Source: UBA5336 sp039818165
Lineage (GTDB): Bacteria; Pseudomonadota; Alphaproteobacteria; Caulobacterales; Hyphomonadaceae
DNA length: 64,000 bases
NCBI GenBank assembly: GCA_039818165.1
Contig: JBCBUL010000009.1
Span: 1 to 64,000 of the forward strand
Direction of reading: 5' to 3'
Shown: one piece after another, positions 32,600 through 40,897 of the stretch
How positions within the stretch are numbered: position 1 is the first letter of the stretch
Layout: every line of letters begins with the position of its first letter
The notes under the pieces: generated by a model
Told to the model about the DNA's origin: nothing
What the model saw: the letters and a program-made list of their open reading frames with translations, nothing else
Database searches by the model: none
Translations under genes and position numbers: made by a program

Positions 32600-33304
32600 T
32601 CAGGCCTCCTTTGCGCGGGTGGTGCGTTGCTCAATCCGCTTCTCGTGCTCGCCTTTGACCAGGCGGTGGACGAAGATACCGGGCAGGTGGATTGTGTCCG
32701 GGTCGAGCTCTCCCGGCTCTACAATTTCTTCTACTTCCATGACGCAGATCTTGCCGCAGGTGGCGGCGGGCTGGTTGAAGTTGCGCGCGGTCTTTCGGAA
32801 GATCGCATTGCCCGTGGTGTCGGCCTTCCAGGCTTTCACGATGGCGAGGTCAGCGAAGATGCCTTCTTCGAGTATGTAATCCTCTCCGTGGAACTGCTTA
32901 ACCTCCTTACCCTCAGCAATGACGGTGCCGACGCCGGTCTTGGTGTAGAAGCCGGGAATGCCCGCCCCGCCGGCACGCATGCGCTCGGCCAGGGTGCCCT
33001 GGGGGTTGAACTCCAGCTCCAGCTCGCCGGAGAGATATTGCTGCATGAAGAGGTCGTTCTCACCCACATAGGACGAGCACATCTTCTTGATCTGCTTGGT
33101 CTGGAGCAGGAGGCCGAGGCCGAAATCATCCACCCCTGCATTGTTGGAATAGATGGTGAGATCCTTCGTGCCTGCCCCGCGAATGGCGGCGATGGAGAGC
33201 TCAGGAATACCGCAAAGGCCAAACCCGCCTGCGGCGATTGTCATGCCGTCGAAGAGCACCCCGTCCAGGGCCGCCTCCGCGCTGTCATAGACCTTGTTTG
33301 CCAT
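32600..33304 (-). CDS. scoA: 3-oxoacid CoA-transferase subunit A
   Basis: The 234-aa protein has the alpha-subunit pattern: GMTIAAGGFGLCGIPELSIA, NAGVDDFGLGLLLQTKQIKK and the GIPGFYTKTGVGTVIAEGKE segment. It pairs with subunit B as a heterodimer. It is 3 nt after the fumarylacetoacetase-family gene and 3 nt before scoB, so the three are one transcript. Confidence 0.92.
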   Translation of the reverse strand: MANKVYDSAEAALDGVLFDGMTIAAGGFGLCGIPELSIAAIRGAGTKDLTIYSNNAGVDDFGLGLLLQTKQIKKMCSSYVGENDLFMQQYLSGELELEFNPQGTLAERMRAGGAGIPGFYTKTGVGTVIAEGKEVKQFHGEDYILEEGIFADLAIVKAWKADTTGNAIFRKTARNFNQPAATCGKICVMEVEEIVEPGELDPDTIHLPGIFVHRLVKGEHEKRIEQRTTRAKEA

Positions 33305-33307
33305 GGC

Positions 33308-34318
33308 TCAGACAGCCTCCACCGTTTGCTCGATTGCACCGAAGATGGAATGCCCTGCCTCGTCCAGCATATCAATCCGCACCGTGTCGCCTGCTTTCAT
33401 GAAGGGGGTTTTGAACTCCCCGGTTTCGATCTTTTCGATCATACGGATTTCCGCGATGCAGGAATAGCCGAGGCCGCCTTCGCCAATGGTCTTACCCGGC
33501 CCGCCATCTTCGCCCTTGTTTGAAACCGTGCCTGAGCCTATGATTGACCCAGCGGAAACGTTCCGAGTTTTTGCCGCATGCGCAACTAAGGTTGGCAAAT
33601 TGAAGGTGAGGTCTTGCCCGGCGTGGGCGCGCCCGAAGGGCTTACCATTTAGATCAACGCGAAGCGGCAAATGCACGGCGCCGTCTCGCCAGTGGTTCCC
33701 GAGTTCATCGGGTGTAACAGCCACCGGCGAGAAGGCGCTAGCAGGCTTTGACTGGAAGAATCCGAAGCCCTTGGCGAGTTCTGGCGGGATCAGGCCACGC
33801 AGGGACACGTCATTCACCAGCATGATGAGCTTGATGTGGCCCGCTGCGTCTGCCGCGCTGACGCCCATGGGCACATCATCGGTGATGACGGCGATTTCGC
33901 CTTCCATGTCGCAGCCCCAGGCCGGATCGCCCAGGGGGATCGCGTCGCGGGGGCCAAGGAAGCCGTCACTCATGCCCTGATACATCAGCGGATCTGAATA
34001 AAAGCTCTCGGGCACTTCCGCGCCGCGCGCCTTTCGCACCAGTTCCACATGGTTGATATAGGCCGAGCCGTCTGCCCACTGATAGGCGCGAGGCAGAGGG
34101 CTTTCGCACTCGCTTTCATGGAAGCGGAAGGTGGGCACCGAGCCGAGCTCAACCCCTTCGGCCATGCGCGCCAGGCGCGGCGCGACGGCTTCCCAATTGT
34201 CCAGGGCGGCTTGCAAGGTCGGCACGATCCGCGCGGCATCTGTGCAGCGCGTCAGGTCTTTCGACACAACGACCAACCGCCCATCCCGGGCGCCGTTTCT
34301 GAGGGTGGCGAGCTTCAT
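33308..34318 (-). CDS. Fumarylacetoacetate hydrolase family protein
   Basis: The 336-aa protein has the FAH catalytic domain: WGCDMEGEIAVITDDVP (metal ligand acids), the SAGSIIGSGTVSNKGEDGGP stretch, and GLGYSCIAEIRMIEKIETGE before KTPFMKAGDTVRIDMLD. It should cleave fumarylacetoacetate to fumarate and acetoacetate, the last step of homogentisate breakdown. The adjoining CoA transferase, HPPD and aromatic aminotransferase support that over other FAH-family roles. Its start overlaps the end of the 84-aa gene by 4 nt. Confidence 0.85.
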   Translation of the reverse strand: MKLATLRNGARDGRLVVVSKDLTRCTDAARIVPTLQAALDNWEAVAPRLARMAEGVELGSVPTFRFHESECESPLPRAYQWADGSAYINHVELVRKARGAEVPESFYSDPLMYQGMSDGFLGPRDAIPLGDPAWGCDMEGEIAVITDDVPMGVSAADAAGHIKLIMLVNDVSLRGLIPPELAKGFGFFQSKPASAFSPVAVTPDELGNHWRDGAVHLPLRVDLNGKPFGRAHAGQDLTFNLPTLVAHAAKTRNVSAGSIIGSGTVSNKGEDGGPGKTIGEGGLGYSCIAEIRMIEKIETGEFKTPFMKAGDTVRIDMLDEAGHSIFGAIEQTVEAV

Positions 34319-34569
34319 GTGTCAGATTTCCTGTAGTGGCGGGCGACCTCGATGACCGTGGCGAGGATTTCCTCCGCGATGGCTTCGGGCGACTGGGTAT
34401 TGTCGGAAAAGTCGTAGCGGCTGTGCAAGGCATCGCCGATCTGCAGGCGAAACTCGGCGCGGTATTCCCGGTCTGTCAGCCGCGATTCGATGTCGGAGGT
34501 CTTCATCAGCTCGCGCAAGAGCATGTCCTTGGCGGCGGCCCAAAGCGGGGAGTCGGGGGAGGCGGTCAT
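34315..34569 (-). CDS. Hypothetical small protein in the tyrosine catabolic operon
   Basis: The 84-aa product is largely helical (LWAAAKDMLLRELMKTSDIE, then EAIAEEILATVIEVARHYRK) without membrane segments. It overlaps the genes on both sides by 4 nt (ATGA), so it is translated as part of the chain. No family recognised. Confidence 0.6.
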   Translation of the reverse strand: MTASPDSPLWAAAKDMLLRELMKTSDIESRLTDREYRAEFRLQIGDALHSRYDFSDNTQSPEAIAEEILATVIEVARHYRKSDT

Positions 34570-34877
34570 TCTTCAAACTCTAGGGAGTGCAAGTCTGCCG
34601 GCTCGTTTATTTCCCGGTCGAACCACTGGGGATGCCCACTGAGATATTCTGGAGGATACAGCAGTGCCCGGGCGAAGGTCTCTTCCCAAGTATCCCAGAG
34701 TGGTTCCCATGAGCCGTGCTTGTCCTTTTGGTCGATGACGATTTCCCAGCCGGAAACCATATGAGGCGGAGACCCTGGCGGCACCAGAGCATTGGCTAAG
34801 ATGTACATCTTTCGCTCGGGTGGACCGGCAGAATAAGCTTCAAAACGCTCCGATCCCGTTTTCCGGCGACGTGTCAT
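34566..34877 (-). CDS. Hypothetical small protein (103 aa)
   Basis: The start at 34877 overlaps the VOC gene stop by one base (TGATG). A longer frame to 34946 would lie within the VOC gene and is not favoured. The product begins with a basic patch (MTRRRKTGSERFEAYSAGPP) and is Trp/Glu-rich later (SWEPLWDTWEETFARALLYP). It overlaps the 84-aa gene by 4 nt. No family recognised; real translation is likely because of the coupling. Confidence 0.6.
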   Translation of the reverse strand: MTRRRKTGSERFEAYSAGPPERKMYILANALVPPGSPPHMVSGWEIVIDQKDKHGSWEPLWDTWEETFARALLYPPEYLSGHPQWFDREINEPADLHSLEFEE

Positions 34878-35431
34878 CAGCTCTCTTCCGCGATTTTCTC
34901 GTGCAGCCAGGCGGCGTGGCGCGGCGCTTTTTTCGTCTCGCTCCACTTCTCCAGCATATCTTCGGCGACCTCTTTCAGCTGTGCATACTGCTCCGGCGTG
35001 CCGATATCGCAGGCAAGCTCCAGCCGGTGGCCATTGGGATCGAAGAAATAGATCGATTTGAAGATGCCATGGTGGGTAGGCCCGAGCACGTCGAGCCCTT
35101 CAGCTTCCGCGCGGGCCTTGGCGGCCATCAGATCGTCCATGGAGTTCACCTTGAACGCGATGTGCTGCACCCATTGCGGGGTATTCTCGTCCCGGCCCAT
35201 ATCCGGCTGGGTCGGCAGCTCGAAAAAGGCCAGCACATTGCCGTTCCCGGCGTCCAGGAAGACGTGCATGTAAGGGTCATGGGCGCCGGTGGAGGGCACG
35301 GTGTCTTCGGCAATGGCGAGCTGGAAGTCCATGCCCATCACGCGCTGGTAAAACCGTACGGTCTCCTTGGCGTCCTTACAGCGATAGGCGACGTGGTGAA
35401 CGCCATGCAGGGCAGGGGCAGGCTGTGTCAT
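34877..35431 (-). CDS. VOC-family (glyoxalase-like) protein
   Basis: The 184-aa protein is a vicinal-oxygen-chelate protein with two beta-alpha-beta-beta-beta modules: LHGVHHVAYRCKDAKETVRF (first metal His), VLAFFELP (Glu), WVQHIAFKVNSMDDLMAAKA (His) and DPNGHRLELACDIG (Glu). Those four positions are the usual Fe/Zn/Ni site. It could be a lyase, isomerase or dioxygenase acting on a ring-cleavage or glutathione adduct. In this operon it could stand in for a missing pathway step, but that is only inference. Confidence 0.8.
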   Translation of the reverse strand: MTQPAPALHGVHHVAYRCKDAKETVRFYQRVMGMDFQLAIAEDTVPSTGAHDPYMHVFLDAGNGNVLAFFELPTQPDMGRDENTPQWVQHIAFKVNSMDDLMAAKARAEAEGLDVLGPTHHGIFKSIYFFDPNGHRLELACDIGTPEQYAQLKEVAEDMLEKWSETKKAPRHAAWLHEKIAEES

Positions 35432-35448
35432 GTCTCGTCCTCTCGGGG

Positions 35449-35901
35449 TTAGATCCAGCGCCGGACGCGCTTTGAATAGGTTTCAAACTCGTCGCCGAAA
35501 ATGTCCCTCAGCGCCGCTTCTTCGGGCTTGATCTGGAATTCAGTGATGTACCAGCCCGCCAAAAGCGCGAAGGCCAGCCCAAGGGGCGCGGCCTGCATCA
35601 GCGCGGCGCCAGCAGCGATCAGTACCAGCGCCAGATACATGGGGTTACGCGTGAAGGCGTAGACGCCGTCTGTGACGAGGGCTGAGGTTTTCTCCGGCTT
35701 GTGCGGGTTGACCGTGGTCTTGCGCGACACGAATCCAGCGACGGCAATCAAAGCGAGGAGCAGGCCGAGCGCGGCGATCGCCAGTCCGATATTCGGCAGC
35801 AAGGGCAAGTCCACCCGGGTCGAGGGAAACAGGCGCTTGCTGGCATAGGTCAGCACAATCGCCAGAACACATATGAGCGGCGGAGGGACGAGGAGCTTCA
35901 T
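35449..35901 (-). CDS. ICMT/PEMT-like membrane methyltransferase
   Basis: The 150-aa integral membrane protein has 3-4 spans and the isoprenylcysteine methyltransferase/phospholipid methyltransferase signature TDGVYAFTRNPMYLALVL, with EEAALRDIFGDEFETYSKRV near the end (SAM and substrate residues). Bacterial members methylate lipids or small molecules at the membrane; the substrate is unknown. It overlaps the next upstream gene by 4 nt. Confidence 0.82.
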   Translation of the reverse strand: MKLLVPPPLICVLAIVLTYASKRLFPSTRVDLPLLPNIGLAIAALGLLLALIAVAGFVSRKTTVNPHKPEKTSALVTDGVYAFTRNPMYLALVLIAAGAALMQAAPLGLAFALLAGWYITEFQIKPEEAALRDIFGDEFETYSKRVRRWI

Positions 35902-36131
35902 TCGCCGTCCTCGCTATGGCGGGTTTCAGCTTGCGCGGCGCGCCTGCGGGTGGCGCGATATTCATCCACCATCCAGCCAAGCAGGGCGCCGAACACGCCG
36001 TAAACCGGATTTCCGCTAATAATCCACGCCATCATGCCCCACAGGAACGTGACCAGATAATACATAGAGTCCTCGTCGCGCGGGGCGTCTTCCGGGGTCG
36101 TCTCAGTCTCCTTGGCCATCTTCGTGTCCAT
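35898..36131 (-). CDS. Small membrane protein (77 aa)
   Basis: An acidic N-terminal tail (residues 1-24) leads into a hydrophobic hairpin (YYLVTFLWGMMAWIISGNPV followed by YGVFGALLGWMVDE) and a basic C-terminus. No family recognised. It overlaps its neighbours (36103 gene end and the ICMT-like start), which suggests one coupled transcript with the methyltransferase. Confidence 0.55.
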   Translation of the reverse strand: MDTKMAKETETTPEDAPRDEDSMYYLVTFLWGMMAWIISGNPVYGVFGALLGWMVDEYRATRRRAAQAETRHSEDGE

Positions 36132-36342
36132 TACGATCGCGCATCCTGTCTATTGCGTAACCTAGGGCTGCGCCCGCTGCGCCAAAGCCCAGTGTTAAGG
36201 CCATCAGCGTCAGCATCGAGGTGGCCTCGCCCATGCCGCGCGTGATGGGGCCACTGACCCAACTGGCGAGCGGTAGACCGCAGACCAGTCCCAGGCCATG
36301 GGTGAACAGCGTGTTTTGCCGCGGGCCGGATGTGTCAGCCAC
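36103..36342 (-). CDS. Small membrane protein (79 aa)
   Basis: A GTG at 36342, 8 nt inside the preceding gene, gives 79 aa with two hydrophobic spans (LFTHGLGLVCGLPLASWVSG and LTLMALTLGFGAAGAALGYA). The frame is open to 36405, but that would overlap most of the next gene. Start is uncertain. No family recognised. Confidence 0.5.
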   Translation of the reverse strand: MADTSGPRQNTLFTHGLGLVCGLPLASWVSGPITRGMGEATSMLTLMALTLGFGAAGAALGYAIDRMRDRNGHEDGQGD

Positions 36343-36529
36343 TGTTACGGCTCCGCCGCCAGCCATTGAACCAGCTGCCCGCGCCCACGCCCGCAGCGAC
36401 GCCAAGAATGGCGATGGGTGAGATCACGCCGAGCAACCAAAGTACGCCGCCAAGGATGGCACCCACCAGCGCGCCGACAAGTCCCTCAGCAACCGGGGTT
36501 AGTTCGAGTTTGTCGTCGGACTGGCTCAA
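36335..36529 (-). CDS. Small Gly-rich membrane protein (64 aa)
   Basis: The product has one or two glycine-rich hydrophobic spans (GLVGALVGAILGGVLWLLGV and AILGVAAGVGAGSWF) flanked by charged ends. Its start overlaps the hpd stop by 4 nt (ATGA), so it is translated with hpd. Function unknown. Confidence 0.55.
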   Translation of the reverse strand: MSQSDDKLELTPVAEGLVGALVGAILGGVLWLLGVISPIAILGVAAGVGAGSWFNGWRRSRNSG

Positions 36530-37626
36530 GCGTCTTCCTTCACATCCAGCACACCGCGATTGATCTGATCACGCTCGATGCTTTCGAACAAGGCTTTGAA
36601 ATTGCCCTCGCCGAAGCCGTCCTTGTAGTCGCCAACGCGCTGGATGAACTCGAAGAAGACCGGCCCGATTTTCGGTTCCGCGAAGATCTGCAACAAAAGG
36701 CGCGGCTGACCGCCTTCGGTCGTGCCATCGAGCAGGATGCCACGGGTCTTGAGCGCCGCTTCATCGCGGCCATGGCCGGGCAGGCGTCCGCTGAGCATTT
36801 CGTAATAGGTCTCCGGCGGCGCCGTCATGAAGGGCACGCCTTTTTCTTTCAGCTTGTCCCAGCAGGCCACGAGATCATCGCAGATCAGGGCAATGTGCTG
36901 GATGCCTTCGCCGTTGTATTCGCGCAGAAATTCCTCGATCTGACCCTTGCCGCCTTCGCCTTCTTCGTTCAGCGGAATGCGGATCTTGCCATCTGGTGCT
37001 GTCAGCGCCTTTGAGGTCAGGCCTGTGTACTCGCCCTTGATGTCGAAATAGCGGATTTCCTGGAAGTTGAAGAGTTTCTCATAGAAGTCAGCCCAATAGG
37101 CCATGCGGCCGCCATAGACATTGTGGGTCAGGTGATCGATGAGCTGGAACCCGCAGCCTTCCGGATGCTTGTCTACGCCGGGCAGGTATTCGAAGTCGAT
37201 GTCATAGATGGTGAGGCCCTCGGTATCCTCGCCATAGCGGTCGATCAAATAGATGATCGAGTTACCGATGCCGCGAATGCCGGGGATGGACAGCTCCATG
37301 GGGCCGGGGTCATTGGCAACCGGCTCGGCGCCGCGCTCCAGAAGGCCTTCATAGGCTGACTTTGCGTCTTTGACGCGAAAACCCATGCCGCAGGCGCTTG
37401 GGCCGTGTTCGCGGGCGAAAAACCACGCAGCCGATTTCGGCTCGTAATTGGTGATCAGATTGATCCCGCCCTGGCGCCAGAGGTCCACATCCTTGGAGCG
37501 GTGGCGGGCCACCTTGGCAAATCCCATGGAGTCAAACACCGGTTCCAGCACTCCGCGCTCAGGCGCCGAAAACTCGATGAATTCGAAACCATCCAGTCCT
37601 GCGGGGTTTTCGAACAAGTCTGCCAT
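36526..37626 (-). CDS. hpd: 4-hydroxyphenylpyruvate dioxygenase
   Basis: The ATG at 37626 with GGAGG 7 nt upstream gives 366 aa (a longer frame to 37659 lacks a start signal). The enzyme is two VOC domains. Iron ligands are visible: the His in DHLTHNVYGG, the His in GIQHIALICDD, and the Glu in GPVFFEFIQR. It makes homogentisate from 4-hydroxyphenylpyruvate, O2 being consumed and CO2 released. It heads a leftward operon and faces a MarR gene across an 89-nt gap with a palindrome. Confidence 0.95.
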   Translation of the reverse strand: MADLFENPAGLDGFEFIEFSAPERGVLEPVFDSMGFAKVARHRSKDVDLWRQGGINLITNYEPKSAAWFFAREHGPSACGMGFRVKDAKSAYEGLLERGAEPVANDPGPMELSIPGIRGIGNSIIYLIDRYGEDTEGLTIYDIDFEYLPGVDKHPEGCGFQLIDHLTHNVYGGRMAYWADFYEKLFNFQEIRYFDIKGEYTGLTSKALTAPDGKIRIPLNEEGEGGKGQIEEFLREYNGEGIQHIALICDDLVACWDKLKEKGVPFMTAPPETYYEMLSGRLPGHGRDEAALKTRGILLDGTTEGGQPRLLLQIFAEPKIGPVFFEFIQRVGDYKDGFGEGNFKALFESIERDQINRGVLDVKEDA

Positions 37627-37650
37627 GGTGCGCCTCCGATGCTTGAAATA

Positions 37651-37668
37651 TAGTTGCATATGTAACTA
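37651..37668. promoter_or_regulatory. 18-bp palindrome, probable MarR operator
   Basis: TAGTTGCATATGTAACTA pairs at 8 of 9 positions. It lies between the hpd and marR starts and directly abuts a leftward -10-like TATATT (complement of 37647-37652), so a bound dimer would block hpd transcription. MarR proteins bind palindromes of this size. Confidence 0.75.
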
Positions 37669-37715
37669 AAAGATCGAGCCGCATCAATGGGCGATTAGAC
37701 GATTTGGAGACCCGC

Positions 37716-38183
37716 ATGGATCATAACGATACATCTCGCGCCCTCCGCCTTGCGGAATTCCTGCCCTACCGTCTGTCGGTCCTGTCCAACACGGTTTCGA
37801 CTGCCATTGCGGCGGACTATCAACGCGAGTTCGGCCTCAACATTTGGCAGTGGCGTATCATGGCCGTGATTGGAGAAAGTGCCGGTCTGACAGCCAGCGA
37901 CGTGACGGCACGCACGGCAATGGACAAGGTTGCTGTCAGCCGGGCCGTTGCGGCCCTAGAAGCGCGCGGACTGCTCCAACGCCAGGCTGATCCCGGAGAT
38001 GCGCGGGCAGCGTTACTGGATCTCACGGAATCAGGCCGCGCAATCTACGAGCAGATCGTTCCCCTCGCGCTTGCCCATGAGCGCAGGCTGCTCGACGCCC
38101 TGACAGAGCAGGAGCAGCGTGCGCTGGAAGGGCTGCTGGATAAACTCGCCTCCACGGCGGCGCAGGGACGATCTCTCTGGTAA
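37716..38183 (+). CDS. MarR-family regulator (HmgR-like position)
   Basis: The ATG at 37716 with GGAG 7 nt upstream gives 155 aa (an in-frame TTG at 37704 is less likely). The winged helix is clear: LNIWQWRIMAVIGESAGLTA, the recognition-helix region DKVAVSRAVAALEARGLLQR, and the wing QADPGDARAALLDLTESG. MarR regulators of aromatic catabolism respond to the substrate, e.g. homogentisate in HmgR. Its divergent position suggests that it controls hpd and itself through the palindrome at 37651. Confidence 0.88.
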   Translation: MDHNDTSRALRLAEFLPYRLSVLSNTVSTAIAADYQREFGLNIWQWRIMAVIGESAGLTASDVTARTAMDKVAVSRAVAALEARGLLQRQADPGDARAALLDLTESGRAIYEQIVPLALAHERRLLDALTEQEQRALEGLLDKLASTAAQGRSLW

Positions 38184-38297
38184 GGCGTGGGTTCGCCAAA
38201 TTCGGGAATGGTGCGAGACTTGCTTCTCCTATCAGGCGAATGCAGGGGCATTTTCTGCCCGTTCGTAGTTTAGCCTTGCGGCTGGAGGGCAAAAACC

Positions 38298-39413
38298 TTG
38301 AATAGTCTTGTTTTTCTCCTGGCTGGTTTAGGGCTTTTATTCGCCCATTTGCTGCGTGCTCCCGGCCGTGGGCGCCGGGATGTTGCTCTTCTCTGTTTCG
38401 CTCTGGGGCTTTTTACCAGCGCGGTTGGAGTGAAAGCGCTTGTGGGCGCAGCAGGGCTTGGACGCACGACGGATTTTGACAGGGTGGTGAACCATGCCGT
38501 GGCGGTGGCGGAAGCGGAAACAGACGTTCCCCTGATCGTGTTTTCTGGTGCCAGCTATTCCCGCAACGCGCTCGATGATGAAAGGCTGACCGCGGCACTG
38601 CGCGAAGCAGGCCATCCCCACAAGGTCATCAGTCTCAGCCTCGAGGCTGCGGCACTGCCAGAACGCGAGACTCATTTGAAGGCGTTCCTCGACCAGTCTG
38701 ATCGTGTGCCGGATGTTGTGTTCATCGAAGTTGCTGCGGCCTTTGATTATCGACCGGCGCAGTTCTTCAACAATTCAAAGTTTTCCACTCGTGGCATTGA
38801 GCAGTACGATCTGCGCACCAGTGCCTGGACGGGGCTGGGTCTGTTGCAGGGCGGGTGCGAAGGCGGTGCGGACTGCTTGAAGAATCTTGGCCTCACAGGG
38901 GCCCATTTCGGACTGAATGCGCTGAACATTGGCCTCGTCTCCCAAGGCGAGGCGCCCGAGGAGGCTGGCACGTTGGCGTCCTACGACCCTCAAACCGAAC
39001 CGCGTATTCCGACTACGGAGGATGAGCGCACCGGCGGGCTGCGAAGCGGGCCAGATTTCCGCCCCAGCCATGGGCCGCTCTGGATCACCAGTCTCCGTGC
39101 CCAACTCGAGAGCGACCTGAAAGCGCGCGGCGTTCGCCAGGTTGGGTACTATTTCCCGCCCGTGCTCGATGGGCAGAAGCGCGCCTATGTGGACGGGCTG
39201 TGTATTGGAGAACTGAGCCATGCGCCTTGCATCGCACCGACCGATCCGCTCTTGCTGGCGGGTCTGGAAGGCGATGTCTGGTTCGACCCTCATCATCTGC
39301 TGGTGCCTGGAGCGAATGTGTATACGGACTGGCTCGCTGACAGGTTGATTTCTAGCCGTGTGCTTGAGACTTCCGCCGTTGCCGCCATCCCTGTCGAGGA
39401 GGGCGCGCCATGA
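38298..39413 (+). CDS. SGNH-hydrolase-like membrane protein, MBOAT partner
   Basis: The 371-aa protein starts with two hydrophobic segments (2-20 and 30-50). The outside domain has an SGNH-like block I (IVFSGASYSRN, candidate nucleophile Ser86) and a block V-like D330-P-H332-H333 near the end (VWFDPHHLLVPGANVY). Blocks II and III are not obvious. Proteins of this layout (DltD, AlgX/AlgJ, PatB) work with an MBOAT protein to place acyl groups on a glycan. The ATGA overlap with the following MBOAT gene supports that pairing. It was not assigned to a named family. Confidence 0.65.
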   Translation: MNSLVFLLAGLGLLFAHLLRAPGRGRRDVALLCFALGLFTSAVGVKALVGAAGLGRTTDFDRVVNHAVAVAEAETDVPLIVFSGASYSRNALDDERLTAALREAGHPHKVISLSLEAAALPERETHLKAFLDQSDRVPDVVFIEVAAAFDYRPAQFFNNSKFSTRGIEQYDLRTSAWTGLGLLQGGCEGGADCLKNLGLTGAHFGLNALNIGLVSQGEAPEEAGTLASYDPQTEPRIPTTEDERTGGLRSGPDFRPSHGPLWITSLRAQLESDLKARGVRQVGYYFPPVLDGQKRAYVDGLCIGELSHAPCIAPTDPLLLAGLEGDVWFDPHHLLVPGANVYTDWLADRLISSRVLETSAVAAIPVEEGAP

Positions 39414-40873
39414 TTTTTACCGAGCCAGTCTTCCTGATATTCTTTGCCCTGACGTTTGGCGCCTACTGGTTTGTCCGTGCCGATTGGAAATTCGCGCTTG
39501 GTCCACTGCGCCTCAGCGGATACGAGCTTCGCCTTTCAATCCTGCTCCTGGCCTCGGCAGTGTTCTACGGATGGTGGGACTGGCGCTTTCTTGGCCTGAT
39601 CGGGCTGGTGATCTTCATCAGTTGGCTCGCCGCCCTGCGAACTGCGCGGCTCAAGCCCGCCACGCCAGGGCGCCGTGCCTGGCTGATCTTTGCGATTGGC
39701 GCAAACCTCGCCGTCCTTGCGACCTTCAAGTATTTTGGCTTCTTCGCCACCAGTGCAGCAGCAACGATGACCGCGATGGGGCTCACCCCCTCCTGGCCAG
39801 TGCTCAACATCCTCCTGCCCGTCGGCATTTCCTTCTATATCTTCCAGGCCATGAGCTACATCGTCGATACAGCCCGCGGCGACCTTGCGCCGGAAAAACG
39901 CATCCGACGGGTGGCGCTCTACATTGCCTTCTTCCCGCAATTGGTGGCTGGACCGATTGTACGCGCGGCAAGTTTCTTCCCCCAGATGGTGCGCGCCAAA
40001 CGACTCTCCGGCGCGCTCGTCGCATCCGGCGCACGGGCTTTCATCATCGGCTTTGCCTATAAGGCTGGCATTGCGGACAATCTCGCGCCGCTGGTTGACC
40101 CTGTTTTCGGAAATGCGCTGGCCCCGGGTGATGCGGATCTATCGGCCTGGGCCAACTCGGCCCTTATTGGCGCAACCCTGGCCTTTGGCGCACAGATCTA
40201 TTTCGACTTTGCAGGCTATTCCCTCATGGCGATCGGCGTGGCGCGCCTGTTTGGCTACCATATCCCTAAAAACTTCGATTATCCGTATGCGGCGCTGTCA
40301 ATCGCGGATTTCTGGCGGCGCTGGCACATTTCGCTCTCGTCCTGGCTGCGCGATTATCTCTACATCCCGCTCGGCGGAAATCGGGGGGGAGAGATAAAGA
40401 CCTACCGCAATCTGATGACCACAATGGTACTTGGCGGGCTTTGGCATGGCGCCGCTTGGACTTTTGTGGCCTGGGGCGCCCTGCACGGGGCGGCGTTGGT
40501 GGTCCACCGGGCTTTGTTCGGCTCCAGCCTCCGCACTATCGGATCTGTGTTTGCGTTGATCCTGACCCAGGGCTTTGTGTTGCTCACCTGGGCGGCGTTC
40601 CGGGCAGAAAGCTTCAGCGACATGGCCAGCGTCTGGTATGCGTTCACGGGCCTGCGGGATGGTGGCGCGCAGATGCTGCCGTGGTTTGTCTGGCTTGTGC
40701 CCGGCTTGCTGGCGCTGGATGCCGTGCTGGGCCTTAAGGGGCGCAAACTGCTGGAGGGTCTGCCAATGTTGCGCCAACCCATTGTGTATTGGAGCGGGCT
40801 CGGCGCGCTGGCGGGGGTTCTTCTGGCGCTCTACCCGCTCGAAGCTGCGCCCTTCGTTTACTTCCAGTTCTAA
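39410..40873 (+). CDS. MBOAT-family O-acyltransferase
   Basis: The 487-aa polytopic protein belongs to the AlgI/DltB group of membrane-bound O-acyltransferases: SFYIFQAMSYIVDTARGDLA, FFPQLVAGPIVRAASFFPQM, the conserved WRRWHISLSSWLRDYLYIPL and the catalytic-His segment GGLWHGAAWTFVAWGALHGA. It moves an acyl (commonly acetyl) group across the inner membrane to a partner. Coupled to the SGNH-like gene by 4 nt, it probably acylates an exported polysaccharide or similar product. Confidence 0.92.
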   Translation: MIFTEPVFLIFFALTFGAYWFVRADWKFALGPLRLSGYELRLSILLLASAVFYGWWDWRFLGLIGLVIFISWLAALRTARLKPATPGRRAWLIFAIGANLAVLATFKYFGFFATSAAATMTAMGLTPSWPVLNILLPVGISFYIFQAMSYIVDTARGDLAPEKRIRRVALYIAFFPQLVAGPIVRAASFFPQMVRAKRLSGALVASGARAFIIGFAYKAGIADNLAPLVDPVFGNALAPGDADLSAWANSALIGATLAFGAQIYFDFAGYSLMAIGVARLFGYHIPKNFDYPYAALSIADFWRRWHISLSSWLRDYLYIPLGGNRGGEIKTYRNLMTTMVLGGLWHGAAWTFVAWGALHGAALVVHRALFGSSLRTIGSVFALILTQGFVLLTWAAFRAESFSDMASVWYAFTGLRDGGAQMLPWFVWLVPGLLALDAVLGLKGRKLLEGLPMLRQPIVYWSGLGALAGVLLALYPLEAAPFVYFQF

Positions 40874-40897
40874 GGGCAGGGCTGTAAGGCAGTGAGC

